Below, in pieces: positions 8,868 to 21,447 of a stretch of DNA of 64,000 nucleotides. The stretch is from Limonium bicolor. Taxonomy: Eukaryota; Streptophyta; Magnoliopsida; Caryophyllales; Plumbaginaceae. The translations under genes were made by a program, and so were the position numbers. Position 1 is the stretch's first letter. Each line of letters starts with the position of its first letter. The stretch is from positions 188,126,925 to 188,190,924 of the forward strand of contig CM041782.1 of NCBI GenBank assembly GCA_023374045.1, read 5' to 3'. The notes beneath the pieces were generated by a model. That model did no database searches and was not told the origin of the DNA. It saw nothing but the letters and a program-made list of their open reading frames with translations.

Positions 8868-9540
8868 CTGCAAGGTAGTATACTCAACTGGCCCCATCCC
8901 ATAGCGAAGACGGTGGCTGAGACCGTTGTAGAAACGGTTCACCAACACCCGTTCGAGTATCCAGGTCCGGTAACAGGTGGATAAGGCTGGTGAAAGTGGT
9001 GTAGTAGTCAGCAACCGACATCTTATCCCCCTGCCTCAGGCTATCCAGCTCTAGGCGCTTGGCCTCTTGTACATGCACAGGATAATACTTGGCTCACAGC
9101 AGAGCCGTATACTCCCTCCATCCAAACTGAGGATCAGCCATCCTGTCCTCTCTCACAAGCTTCCACCAACTTTGTGACGAACCCTTCAGGTAGTAAGCGG
9201 AAGACGGACCTTGGCCCTAGCAGGCACATCCAAGGTCTCGTAGGGCGGTCTCCAGCACGGAGATATACACCTACTGCTTACGAGGGTCGGTCTCCCCATT
9301 AAACGACGAGGGTTTTCAAATCAGCCAACGCCTTGACCCAGTTGGTCTCCCCGTGGCGGTGGCGGTGGTGGTTGAACTTCGGCTGTTGCCCCTGCTGAAT
9401 AGCAGCTATTAATTGTGGGACCATCTGGGCTACGGCGGCCGCAATAGCGTCGGCCATGACTTGCGCCGTAGGGTTCTCTCCCTGGTTCCCGGTATCACCA
9501 ATGCTGCACCCGCGGCCTCGACCCGTGGTCTACCTGACAT
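8868..9540 (-). pseudogene. Gypsy gag, N-terminal exon
   Basis: The start is ATG at 9540-9538 (MSGRPRVEAAGAA), about 200 bases downstream of the primer binding site. In several frames it then reads AIAAAVAQMVPQLIAAIQQG (about 9460-9400), SWWKLVRED (about 9170), KRLELDSLRQGD followed by MSVADYYTTFTSLIHLLP (about 9065-8965) and LVNRFYNGLSHRLRYGMGP (about 8945-8890). These match the retrotransposon Gag core, which forms the particle. Stop codons and at least three frameshifts are present. Confidence 0.75.
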
Positions 9541-9741
9541 CTGATTCACACGAACATTCATTAGCATTGTGCTTGCACACTTATCGGTTCCAATGGTTGT
9601 AACGTTTCCCCGACAACAAGGTATCCCCACCTTAGTTAGTGGTTAACCTTTTCATAACTGCTCACTTAGGTAACTATGGTTAGGTTTTCCTAACTCGGTA
9701 TATACCTAAGCTCGGTATTATAGTCATCAGAGCGATACTTC

Positions 9742-9753
9742 GCTCTGATACCA
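9742..9753 (-). other. Primer binding site (initiator Met tRNA type)
   Basis: The minus strand reads TGGTATCAGAGC, complementary to the 3' end of plant initiator methionine tRNA. It lies five bases inside the LTR end at 9759. This fixes the element's strand and its 5' LTR. Confidence 0.92.
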
Positions 9754-9848
9754 CTTTTTGTAACACTCCTACTACGCACTTAGCAACCATATGAAATCGC
9801 AGGGGAAATAAATAACTACCAAACACTAAACGGGTCGGTTTATACGCC

Positions 9849-9870
9849 GTTAGCCACCCACGTGGCTAAC
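9849..9870. promoter_or_regulatory. Conserved G-box hairpin near LTR 3' end
   Basis: The stem GTTAGCCAC / GTGGCTAAC encloses CACGTG overlap. The same motif is found about 95-130 bp from the 3' end in the other LTRs: 16908-16929, 21323-21344 (one mismatch in the G-box) and 58606-58627. CACGTG is the core recognised by plant bZIP/bHLH factors; a regulatory role is inferred from conservation. Confidence 0.5.
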
Positions 9871-11043
9871 ATGCAAATACGTACACATTGTACCGGTCGG
9901 ATGATCGACTCCCAGCATAGAACTAAAACCATAAATACATCATATACAATACCGAGTATTTAATTACATTTCATCACAATAACTGACAATATACCGTCAC
10001 TGTAGTAACAACGGAACAAAACATAACGCCACGGGAGCACAGCCATCCCAGGCCTATCATCCAAAATAACCAAAAGTATGACATGACCTTGATCTACAGC
10101 CACTCTGCTTCTTTGGCTGGTATGGTTAACGCGCAGCCCATCGGCTACGGGATACGCGCAACTAATTGTCATGATAACATGGCATTGATTTTACACAAAC
10201 AACATATATAGCATAGCAGAATATTGCTTAGCACAACAATACATACATAGTGAGTACACTTCCCATAATAACAAACCAAGAAGGTTAGTCAACATTAGAA
10301 GCCTAAGAAATGGTTCACCCTCATGTTAAGCTTGTTACAAAACTCATTATTGTTCTTTAGTCAACACGGTAACTTAACTCACAGATGGATCGGATATTGT
10401 GACCCGAACACACCACACAAACACAAGTTCCCACTAGACCGATCATAAGTCAGAATAGGTAAGCTTTGGAGGAAGCTAACGGGAGATCGAACGCCTAATA
10501 AAGGAGAACAACCTTAACATTATAAGAGTCGAATCTGATACAGATATCTACTCTTATACATACACGTGACCGGACAACCGGATTCCTCACTCCCCCAGTT
10601 AGCACACGTTAGAAGTTCACTGTTGGAACTTAATAACAAATCACAACAAGTGGTTAAGTCTTGTTAGACACACACAAGGGATATGAGTCACACCTAACAT
10701 CACAATAATATAACAACTGTAAACTCGTTAACATGACTTAAGTCAAGCGGTGTAAACCGGTAGGCAACAGACTGCAAGAAAACCATATCTTGGTCCTTGC
10801 TTCAACTGGTTTCCACTGTTGGAGAATCCTATACCATTTAGTAATGTCGGTTAATTAACGCACTAGTTCGTTGTTAACTTTACTTCACATAACTAGTTAT
10901 TTTATTTTTCACACTTGTTATAACTTTTCACCCTTTTAATTGCCATTATAACTCACCTAACATGTCTTAGACAACCTCACATCATCATTACTAACTAATC
11001 ACCATTTTTAGACAACGTTTTCTAACCTTAACAAAATTTTTGG

Positions 11044-11310
11044 TCACACAGTGGCATGTCCGAACTTGTCCGAGCTTCCCATTCAGACGCAAGTCGAGAC
11101 TCAAGGGTGAAGCCAGACGTATGTCCAAACTTGTGTCCGAGCTTCCTAAGTTCGGACATAGGTCGAGGAAAATCAGGGAAAAGAGATGGCGGTGTCTGAA
11201 CTTCAAGGTCGGACATAAGTTCGGACACTGGCCGAGACTCAGAAAAACTTAAACGCAACAGGGCATGTCCGGACTTCTAAATTCGGACGGAAGTTCGGAC
11301 GTGTAGGAAA
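11044..11310. repeat. GTCCGAAC hairpin-repeat cluster in LTR
   Basis: Repeated GTCCGAACTT-type motifs alternate with their complements (AAGTTCGGAC), for example GTCCGGACTTC near 11267 facing GGAAGTTCGGAC near 11288. It is related to the arrays at 31438-31830 and 60040-60505 but more diverged. Confidence 0.75.
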
Positions 11311-13401
11311 ATTCATTTTCTATACCCTTAAACACTTGTTCATTTCTTACCAAAACTCCTACACTTATAATGTTTTTCTCCTTAGGTTTCTAAGTGGTGT
11401 TTCATGCCTATAATAACCATTATGCAAAGTATTTTCCTCTCCATTACAACATCATCTCCCAAGCATCTTTCCTACAACCCAAACTTCCTTATGTCATTCT
11501 TGAAACCCCTTTACAAGTTTATACCTTCTCCTTATTTATCAAAATTTGCATAAATCTCTACACACTCCAAAATGACTTTGGTGCATTCCAAACACTCATT
11601 TGATTCCTACAATCTCTAAGAGTGCCTAAGTTCTTTTTGCACTCTAAAAACACCTTATACCCTTTCTTTCCTAGTAATATACCTAGTCACTTCTAACACT
11701 CCCTAGTTTCACAAAACTCATCTAAACACTTAAACTTCTTATATCATTACCTATTTTGCATGGGTTCTCCTAGCATCTTGTTACACCAAACACAAAGTTT
11801 TCACCATTAAACATTCAAGAACACTTAAATCCATCAGAGCATTCTTATACACAAAACTTCACCAAACTTACACTACATCACAATATAGTGCATTAGTAAA
11901 TTGCTTGGCACTTAGGCCCTTAAAATGCATAAACCATAAACACTGAATTTCCTACATTATATTGCCTTGACCTGCAAATACACACAACAACACATATGCC
12001 TTTTAATAAATCCTGAGAGTATTTTTTTAAGTCATTAACCATTAGCTCCTTAAGTAGTTTTATTAAGCAATATAAGCTCATTTTTCCTAAGACATTACAA
12101 GCTACATTAGGTTAGCACATTTACCTCTTTTCCTCCTTTACATTTTTCACTTATTTTCTCCTTGCTCTTCCTTGATTAAAATCGGTAAGGATGTTTGATT
12201 GCTTGTCAACTTCTAAACAATATGCAGCAAGGTAATGAGTATTCAAGCTTCAAGCTTAATCTCAATGTAAACCCTAGTTACATATATTATCTTAAAACAT
12301 TAAGATGATTGTTTTAACCTTGGAATTGAAAGAGAGTTTGATAGGTAGCAAGAGAAGACTCCACCAAGCCCCTTGGAGATTGAAATGAACTAGAACAAGC
12401 AGGTAAAGACACCATTAATGGTGTTTTTTCGGACAACATAAAAATATGAAGGAAATGGAGTTTTTCTTTGAATTTCCTTACCTAGAAGCAAAGGAGAACA
12501 ATAATAGTGAAAGATGAGCTCAAGCTCCTCCCATGGAGATTCCCTCTGGCACCGAAATGGAGCTCTTGAAGTTTTGAAAGGATGAAGTTGAAGAGCTTGG
12601 CAAGACAAAGAGAATGGTGGTCTTGGTTTTTGATTTGGTAAAGAGAGCTAGGAATTACAAGAGGTTGAAGATGAAGAATGGAGGTGGTGCTGTAGCATAA
12701 CGTGAATGAAGCAAGAAGGAAGGTGAAGATTGGGAAATGAAGAGAAATGAGAGAATGAGTTTGGAGTTTGCTTTTGGAAGATATTTATATGTTAAAGCAA
12801 ATAGTAACTATTAGTCATCATCTCTTTACTTAATAAGCTAGCATAAGTGGTGACTCACCACCATAAAAACCGGCCCCCTTAATGTATTTAGGGGTATTTT
12901 GGTCTTAGTTGAGCAATTAAATTACTTATTTGACTTATGTTATAAACCTTGCTTAATTTGGTTACTATTCACCAAAACAAGGCACATATTTGTGAAATTT
13001 TGATTTCTCATTGATTTAGACTTCCTAATGTGATACAAATAGTACACATGCTAATTAAATAGTAATGATGGACATTTATCCATTCAAACTCATTTACAAG
13101 ACAATTTTTCAAAATGTGCTTTAGACTCCTTAAAGCACATTTTGTGTTTAACCTTGTTTTTCAAGCTTGGTTTTCTTTGGTAATTGGTTTAATATGTTTC
13201 ATTAATATATAATAAGGTCTTGGTAAGCTCATTAGGTCTTAACCAAGCTTATCCCAAGCTTAGAGCACATTTTAGCCCTATGACTTAAGGTATTTATTTT
13301 GTTTGTATGGTTTAAATTGTTTTACTAATGTTTATAAGACTCTTTTTATCTTATACCATTTTTAATGTTGTAAACAATATATAAGGTTTTGGGGTATTTC
13401 A

Positions 13402-15405
13402 CTGTCTCCATGCTTCTCAAGTTTTCTTTGCTTGCCCAAGCTACAACACCACTCCAGATCGAAAATAACATTACATATTCTTGCTCCTCTCATCAAGGCT
13501 ACCTTTCCATCTTTTCAAAATCTCAAATGAATAAGTTGACCACCACATGGTATAGCACCACTGGAAGGAGAAAATCATATTTACGGAGCTAGGGAGTCTC
13601 CTCTTTCATTTAAGGTAAGAAAAATCACAAAAATCCAATATTTCTTTCATACCTTGCTTAGTCAGTTTTGGCTTCTTAAACACCTTGTTTTCTTCTTGTA
13701 TGAGCAATGAATCAAGCTTCACAAATCTTAGTGGGATCCCTCCTTGATTCATGACCAAAACCCCATTTTAGGGTTCCAAAGGTAATCCTCTATTTTTGAG
13801 CTTTAAGCACCTTCCCTTGTATCCTAGCTTAATTAATAGGTCTAGGTGTATTGTTTAGTGCTAATTCCCATTTGGGTATTGATTTGAAGTTGGCAAGTAA
13901 CTTGCCCACTTGCCGTTTTTCATCAAGAAAAAAAAAGAGGAGAGATTGGAAAAGAAAAGAGGACTTACTGAGCTCAATGTAAATAATCTACCTCAATGTA
14001 CATCTTTATTGCTATTATAATTTTTGGGATTGATTTAAAATGAACTAATTTGAGTTAGAATGTGTTGGTAGTTAGAGGAGAGAATTGTGATTGTTGTGTG
14101 ATTTAAGGGCCTTGGAGCCATACATTTATGATATTGCTTATAATGTGTTGATGAGCTTTGGTTTGAAATTGTGTGCTGTTAGTGCCCAATATTGGGTATG
14201 GCTAGTTGATTGCCTTAGGTGAAAATAATGCATTTGGGCAAGGTAAGATTGTAAGGAACTATGGTGAATGTTCTGTAGAAACCTAGGAAATTTAGTGACT
14301 TGATGAGTTAATGCTACCTAGGTGAACTTGGTGTTGAGAGACCATTTGGTTAGTTTAACCACCTAGCTATATTGGAAGTGAGTTAAAGAGTGATGGCAAA
14401 TCTGTACAAATGGGTTGTTGAAGTGTCTTGGAACTTTCTAGAAAAGGCTTAGTGTTATGACCTCAAAATGAAGGAGGACTTGGTATTGGAATTAAATTGG
14501 CTAGGAATGAATGGTTATGGTCAACAATTGAATTGGTAATGGTTGTAGAAGGTTGTTAACCATCAAGAGAAGTTTTGGTAATGCACTATGTTCAAAGTGC
14601 AACCTTGAGAATGAAAATTGTGTAATGGATAAAATGAGTAAGATGTTTGATCAAGGATTTAAGAAGGTTAGAGCATGATTTAGGTGTTATAACAGCTAGA
14701 AATTATGTGGAAATATTAGGGAAGAATTGATTAAGATTTGAAGTGGAACAGATTGAAAACTGTCAAATTGATAGTTTACTGGTATGGTCCGGGACTTAGG
14801 ATAGGGACAAAGTCCTAGCCCACATCAAAAACATACCGGAATAAACCAGAACATTGGTCCGGCACTTAGTCCCAGTACCAAGTCCTGGACCAGCTACAAT
14901 AAGTCCCAAAGTTACATAATGAGGTGGCCAGGGAGTTTAAGGTCCGGACCAGGACCAGGACCCGGACCACCCCCAGAATTGAACAGTGAGTGTTTTAAAG
15001 GAATCTAATATGAGGAATTGGATGAGGATGATATTAGATGATGATTAGGACTTGTTTTGGTGACATGTAAAGGTCCTTAGAAGCCTAAAACAAGTGTGAG
15101 AGTGAATGTGGAAGTTGGGAACTTAAGAACACTTGAACAAAGTTAAGATTAACGGGATACGGGTTAAATAGGGCGTACCAATCGTTTACATACCGTATGT
15201 GTTTGATGTTAATAGAAACATGTGAAATGATATCAGTTGTGCGGAATTGCTTGAGGAGCGTGAGACGACGCGCGAGAGTAAAACCCTTGGTGAACGGTAT
15301 GGTTTTCTTGCAACTTGTGTCCTGCCGAGTTACGCTCGGCTTGTGTGTTGTTTGTTATGTGTGCCGACCAAATATAATAAAGCACCAAAATGTTTACTGC
15401 ATATG

Positions 15406-15436
<31 letters not shown>

Positions 15437-17032
15437 CTGATGCAAATGCTGTGTGTGAACTCCAAACTTGTTTGAGTTTGAACTAACTGAGTATTATTGT
15501 TCCACTCACAACTAAATAACATTGGTTAGAGACTCGTAGTGAGAGTCGATATACAAAGTAATTAAAGCATGGAGAAAACATGTAAGATATCTCAACTATA
15601 GAATAACTATAGTTCAACGATATGAACTCATGAGAAAAGCAACAAGAAACATACGGGATTAGTAAACCCCCTTAATGGTTCGTCGAGAATAACGATAACT
15701 CAATTTTATGAACTCGCTAGAATGTGAGAGAGATGTGTGGGACTATTGAACCCCTTGAATGATAGTCGACATCCTATATGAGGATCCGACTTGGTATGAG
15801 AAAATGACCCGAAAGTATAAGTATTCGAAATGTTGGGGCAACCCTTAAATCTCAGAATACAAGAACTCAAGAAAATTCCCTAAGCTATTAGATGACATCT
15901 TGAGCGATGCTTCTAGGCTAATCTACGTGATTACATTATAACTCCAAGAGTGGAGTGTTTGGGAATGTGAGAAGTCCGGTAGAGATACAGACACTTGTGA
16001 GGAAGAGAAACTAAGAGATTAGTTCCGGTTACTAGACGAACCTTCCCACCATGCTAGACCTGGTATTGGGTTGAAACCGGGGAAGTGAGGCTAGTACCAT
16101 TTGAGCCCGGTGGAGAGCCCTATATGTGTGTCTCTGCCCGGAGGCCTGAGAGGCTTAACCATAGTGACCCGACTTAGAGAGATGAGCGGGTGAGTATGAG
16201 AAAAAGACCGGTGGTGAGATTTGAGTTGTCTCTGCCCGGAGCACAAGTGAAGTGCTTGAGAATTATTCAAGAGAAGAATAATTAAGAAAACAAGATCAAG
16301 ACTAGAGAGAGTCTATGAAATTAAGAGAACAAGTAAAATATCTGAAACGATGGATATAGAATTGGTTAAAGAGAATGTGGCATGGATGAGGTAGAAACGC
16401 TCAAGGCCTAAAAAGGTAAGATAGTGCAAACTAACAAATCAATGTGTTAGTTGCGTTGTATTCCTTATTTGAATACTTGTGAATGCGAGCATGTTGTATG
16501 TTTATTGCACTTCATGTTTTGATTTAAATAAAATCAATCGCATGTTAAGATGAGAATTAGTTGAGTGTGGCCCGGTAGTAGCGGGTTGCACGACTACCAT
16601 ACCAGCAAAGGTGTGAGCCCCTTTGAGGCCATCCATTCTATTTCAGGTACAATGAAGATGATTACCGTTCGAGAGTAGGATGGGGTTGCTACTTAGGCAT
16701 GGGTAGCAGATTTAGATATATTGTATTTGTATGTATTGTTAGGGTAAGTCCGAATGTGTTATCGGCATAGAGAAGAAGATAACTTGGCATAGATTTGAAT
16801 TGAGGATTGTATTATGAGACTTGGATTAGTAATGATTGAGAATTGTATCTATTTAAGTACTTGGAATTCCGGTCCATCAGACCGTTACTGTAATGGAGTT
16901 AGGCCTTGTTAGTCACGTGGGTGGCTAACGGCATTGTTTCACCCACAGTTGTGTTAGGATTATCCGCTGCGATAGTGATTATGAATGAGGTGATTAAGTG
17001 TTAAGGACGAGGTTAGCGGTGGGGGTGTTACA
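13402..17032 (+). repeat. 5' LTR fragment of plus-strand gypsy, first ~0.7 kb missing
   Basis: It ends GGGGGTGTTACA at 17032. Its start aligns to about position 17870 of the second LTR (both have CTTGCCCAAGC and later AAGTTGACCACCA), so about 720 bp of the LTR start are absent here, cut off by the minus-strand element. Shared landmarks with the second LTR include GGGCCTTGGAGCCAT (14107/18608) and GGTTTTCTTGCAACTTGTGT (15301/19809). It contains no gene. It includes an (AT)n tract at about 15408-15432. Confidence 0.82.
14788..14975. repeat. GGTCCGGGACTT hairpin repeats in LTR
   Basis: GGTCCGGGACTT is followed by an AAGTCC-type complement, repeated several times with imperfect arms. It occupies the same relative place in the LTR as the GTCCGAAC arrays of related LTRs, but with a different stem sequence. 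Confidence 0.6.
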
Positions 17033-17144
17033 TGTTGAGTCTCTAAGGTTATATAGGGATTATGACCTTAACATAGAATGCCTGTGTGACTAACAATATT
17101 AGATTCACCACATTTGAGGGAAAAGTTCTTTAAGGGGAGTAGAT
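17033..17144 (+). other. Internal remnant with polypurine tract
   Basis: 112 bp between the two LTRs. It ends with CTTTAAGGGGAGTAGAT directly before the TG of the next LTR, a typical polypurine tract that primes plus-strand synthesis. No primer binding site follows the first LTR, so the deletion removed it along with gag-pol. Confidence 0.75.
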
Positions 17145-17737
17145 TGAAATACACAGACTTAAATATGTGATTAATTATTCTAATATAATATTTAGAGGCC
17201 TGATGATGCCTAAAGAATTTTGGTGAAGAAAGAAAAACCAAAAGAAAAGAGAAAACACTTAAAAGGTATATGACCTTGACTATGGTCCTAGATGAATTCC
17301 TAGGGCTTAATTATGCCTAAATAACATGTGGGAACAATTCCCGAAGAAAACGGATCGATATAGTGGATTAAAAACACAAATGAAGTCCTAAAGCACATTT
17401 TTTGAGAAAACACATAAAATGACTTTAAGCAGTTTAATGGACTTGTAAAAAAATTATAGTTGACCATTTAACTATAATTAAACCTTAATTAAGATTTAAG
17501 AACCATTAAAATTGAAGAAACAAGAAAAATCCGGAAAACGGGCCCGGTTAGTGAATAGTGCCAAACCTGGAAATTTATGAGCGTTTTTTACGAAAAGACA
17601 AAAACGTCCCTCCCTCACTAATTAGAGAGGACTGGCTTTTATATGGGTGACTCATCACCCTCTCCAAATTAATAAACTAGCTACTAGTTAAAAGAAGACA
17701 AAAAGAAATAAAGCAAAAAGTACACATACCCTTTTTT

Positions 17738-17738
17738 G

Positions 17739-17780
<42 letters not shown>

Positions 17781-17784
17781 CTCT
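17738..17784. repeat. (CT)n / (CTAT)n microsatellite
   Basis: Alternating CT followed by CTAT repeats within the LTR. It is the source of a spurious Leu-Ser-rich frame. Confidence 0.95.
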
Positions 17785-19302
17785 TCCATTCTCCCCTCTC
17801 TCTCATTTTGTTTCTTCCCAGCCGGTTCCACCTTCCTCTCTTCTACCTTGGACGATTTCTACAACCCTCCCATGGATTCTTGCCTTCTTTCACTTGCCCA
17901 AGCGAACTCCATGCTCCAAATCCAAAAATAAGTACATATCCTTCTTAGTTGGAGCAAGGGCTTTCTTTCCCTCATTTAAAAATCTACAAAGGATGAAGTT
18001 GACCACCATGGGTATAGCCCCATTTGAAGATAAAATCAGATTTTCATGAGCTAGGCCATCTCCATTGTAGGTTTAAGGTAAGAAAACGCCAAAATCCCTT
18101 GATTTCCAGTTTTTTCTTCCCTTCCCTTGTCATGGACAATTTTAGCCCGTTGATTTGAACTCTTCCTTTCTTTGATTGAGCATTGATTCAAGCTCCAAGA
18201 GTGTATTTGGAACCTCTCCTTGGTTGTTGACCAAAAGCCCATTCTAAGGTTCCAAAAGTAATCCCTTAATTTTGTGCTTTAAGCACCTTCCCTTGTTCTA
18301 GATTAATTAATGAGCCTAAGTATGTGACTTAGTTCTCATTCCCTTCAAATTGAATGTTGGTCTAGAGTTTGGCAATGGTAATGCCCCATGACCGAGAATG
18401 AAAGAGAAAAAAGAATAGGAGATGAGAAAGAGAGCACTTGAGAGATTAAGGTAAATAATCTACCTTGATGCCATCCTTAGGGTTTTAGAATTTTTGGGAT
18501 GAGTAAATAAAAGAATGAACCAAAAATCTGAGTTGAAAATGTGTTTGATTGAGATGAGAAAGAATTGTGATCATGTTAGTGGAATGAAAAGTTATGTTTG
18601 ATTTTAGGGCCTTGGAGCCATGCACTTCAAGATTATTGCACTATATTTGATTGAAGAGATTTGGATGGAATTTGTGTGCTGGTAGGATCCAATATGGATG
18701 TGGTAGTTGAATTGATTAAGAAATGTAAAATTGAGCAATTGGGGCATGCTAGTATAGTGGCGAAGTTATGGCGAATTTTTTGTAGAAATAAAGGGGTTTA
18801 GGTTATTTTACGAGTTAGAGAACCTAAGGTTAACTAGGTGTTCATTAGGATTGATTTGGTTGATTTATCACCTTAATATGTTAGTTGAAGAATTGGATAG
18901 AATTGAACAAAAATTTGGAGCAATGTGGTATAGGAATGTCTTGAAATTCCTAGAGGTGAACTAGTGTGTCTAGCTTTGAAAATAAGGTTTGAACTAGAGT
19001 ATTGGAAATTCAAATGTCTAGGAAGGACTTTGTATGGTCAAAATGGTTGAGGATAAGTTGCAAACTGTCATGAGAGTGTTTGGAGATGCACTAGTGTGCA
19101 TAATGTGCAAAAATGAGAAATGTGAATTTGTCTAATTGAGTAAGAATTGAGTAAGGGTTTGATCAAGATTTAAGGAGGTTTAGAGCATGGTTAAGTTGTT
19201 ATAACAAGCAAGAAAATATGTGGAAAGATTATGGAAGAATTGGGAATGATATGGAGTTGGAATAGAGATTGAAAATTGTCAAAATTGATAGATTACTACT
19301 AT

Positions 19303-19485
19303 GGTCGGGACCTAGATTAGGGACAAAGTCCCGGACCACCCTAAATTAACAGCCGAAAGTTCATGCCTGCTTTGGTCTGGGACTTAAGAGGAGTACAAAA
19401 CCCGGACCAGTTCAAAAATGCTCTCGAAAGTTTATTCTGTGTTGGTCCGGGACTTAGGGGTCGGACCAAGTCCCGGACGACATCA
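19303..19485. repeat. GGTCCGGGACTT hairpin repeats in 3' LTR
   Basis: At 19443 the stem GTCCGGGACTT faces AAGTCCCGGAC, a perfect 11-bp match. Two more degenerate copies lie at about 19303 and 19373. This is the counterpart of 14788-14975. Confidence 0.7.
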
Positions 19486-21447
19486 ACAATTTAACCGAGA
19501 GTGTTTTAAAGGCATTAATTGTTGGGGAATTGATTGGTGATGGTTTTAGATGATAATTAAGACTTGTTTGATGACATGTACATGTCATTAGGAGTACAAG
19601 TGTTAGATTGAATGAGAAAGTGAGAACTTAATATCACATGAGTAACAATAAGACAACGAGACAACGGGGTTAATTACGGGCGCGATAGTCGTTTAAATTT
19701 TCCGTATCGCCTTAACGTTAATAGAAATGTTGTAATGTAACTAATTGAATCAAGAATAATCAGAGGAGCGTAAGACGACACGTTAGAGTAATTCCATAGT
19801 GAAAGGTATGGTTTTCTTGCAACTTGTGTCCTGCCCAGTTACGCTCGGCTTGTATACTGCTTGTATGTGTGATGACCTAATATGATAAAAGCACGAAAAT
19901 GTTTACTGCATTATATATAAATATATATATCTTGATGCTTGTTATGTGTACTAACCAACCTTGCTTGAATGCGTGGTCTAACTGAGTGTTGTAGACCGAC
20001 TCGTAAATGATTAACATTTGGTTAGTGACTCGTATAAAGAGTCAACCCATGAAATAATTTAACGTGGAAAACACATGAGAACTATCGATTAGAGAACAAC
20101 GATAACTCAAACTTATGAACTCACTCGAAACGAGAAAAGAGATATGCGGGATTAGTAAACTCCCTTTTAATGGTTCGTCGAGAACAACGATGATTCAATT
20201 TTATGAACTCACTAAAATATGAGAGAGATGTATGGGACTATTGAACCCTTTTTAATGATAGTCGATCTCCTATATGAGGATCCGACCCGGTATGAGAAAA
20301 CGACCCGAACACATAGGTATTCGAAATGTTGGGGCAACCCTTAAATCTGAGAAGACAAGAATTCAAATTCCCTAAGTCATTAGATGACATCGAAAGTGAT
20401 GCTTCTAGACTAATATACATAATTATGTTATGACTCCAATGAGAGGAGTGATTGGGAATACGAGAAGTCCGATAGAGATTCGCACGTTTGTGAGAGAAAG
20501 AGGAACTAAGAGAGTAGTTTCAGTTGCTAGTTGAATCTTCCCACCATGCTAGACCCGGTGTAGGTTCGAAGTCGGGGAAGTAAGACTAGAACCCGAAAAG
20601 CCCGGTAGTGAGAATTGTGAATGTCTCTGCCCGGAGGTCAAGAGAATTGACTTGAGATTATTTAAGAGAATTGATTTGAGAATTATTCGGGAGAAGAATA
20701 TTTGAGAAAACAAGATTGAGACCTGCGGTGTCTATAGATCTAAGAGATAAATGAAAACTATCCGAATGGGATGGATAAGACTTTGACTAGGACGAATGAG
20801 GCATGCTTGAGGTAGAAATCCTCAAGGCCCAAAGAATAAGAAGATGTAAGCTAACAAACTTAGTGTGTTAGTATTGTGATTGTGTTCCTTGTTGAATACC
20901 TGTTTGAATGTGAGCATGTTGTATGTCAACACTATTACATGTTATGATTTAAATAAAATCAATCGCATGCTTAGACGACAATTAGTTGGGTGTGACCCGG
21001 TAGTAGCGGGTTGCACGACTACCATACCAGCAAAGGTGCTGAGCCCCTTTGGGGCCACCAATTACTTTTCAGGTACATTGGAGCTGATTAACGTTTGAGA
21101 GTAGGACTGAGTTGCTGATATTGCATGGGTTGTTTTATTTAATTACAATTTGTATGGCAAAACCGAAACTGTATCGGCAAGTTGAGGTTTGTAATAGACT
21201 CGGTATGGATTTGAATTGAGGACTGTATTATATGACTCGGTTTAGTAATGAATGAGAATTGTATTGTTTAAGTACTCAGAATTCCGGTCCATCAGACCAT
21301 TACTGTATTTGAGTTAGGCCTTGTTAGTGACGTGGGTGGCTAATGACATTGTTTCACCCACCGTTGTATTTGGATTATCCACTGCATTTGTATTGATGGA
21401 CGAGGTGATTAGTTATTAATGACGAGATTAGTGGTAGGGGTGTTACA

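Larger units (their letters stand above)
6127..13401 (-). mobile_element. Ty3/gypsy retrotransposon with long LTR, intron-like gag and AlkB exon (partial)
   Basis: On the minus strand the order is LTR (13401-9759), primer binding site (9753-9742), gag (from 9540), double CCHC zinc knuckle (around 8300-8400), an AlkB-like exon (7947-7210), aspartic protease (around 6900) and reverse transcriptase. The CACTA element breaks it at 6127. The rest of pol and the 3' LTR lie left of the window. The frame is broken in several places. Two GT-AG segments interrupt gag and join in frame when removed. It is inserted in the plus-strand LTR that resumes at 13402; CTGTC (13402-13406) is the likely 5-bp target duplication. 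Confidence 0.85.
9759..13401 (-). repeat. 5' LTR of minus-strand gypsy element (3,643 bp)
   Basis: On the minus strand it begins TGAAATACCCC (13401) and ends GGAGTGTTACA (9759), the same termini as the solo LTR at 58513-61968. The primer binding site is adjacent at one end and the interrupted LTR of another copy at the other (13402). It has no credible gene. It contains a hairpin-repeat cluster (11044-11310) and a G-box palindrome (9849-9870). Confidence 0.88.
13402..21447 (+). mobile_element. Plus-strand long-LTR gypsy element reduced to LTR + 112 bp + LTR
   Basis: Two homologous LTRs in the same orientation (fragment 13402-17032, and 17145-21447) enclose only 112 bp. The second is preceded by a polypurine tract, so they are the 5' and 3' LTRs of one element that lost nearly all coding sequence. 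Gypsy insertion at 13401/13402 separates the first part of the 5' LTR. The family is the same as that of the minus-strand element by termini and shared blocks. GTTTT (21448-21452) is the likely 3' target duplication. Confidence 0.8.
17145..21447 (+). repeat. 3' LTR of plus-strand gypsy (4,303 bp)
   Basis: It begins TGAAATAC and ends GGGGTGTTACA. The first part matches the reverse complement of the solo LTR around 61700-61960 (GTGGATTAAAA-type block and CATTTTTTGAGAAAACAC). It is unusually long for a gypsy LTR. It has no coding content apart from chance frames. The terminal 51 bp recur in reverse at 63950-64000. Confidence 0.85.

Noticed and set aside
9742..9753. tRNA-like sequence
   Set aside because: Only the 12-nt primer binding site is present. 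There is no tRNA cloverleaf here or anywhere I looked in the window.
6127..9758. Host gene made of gag-like and AlkB exons rather than a retrotransposon
   Set aside because: The adjacent primer binding site, LTR, protease and RT on the same strand fit an LTR element. The host-exon origin of AlkB alone is kept as an open alternative.
17736..17948. Leu-Ser-rich frame
   Set aside because: Starts in the (CT)n microsatellite and has no conserved content.
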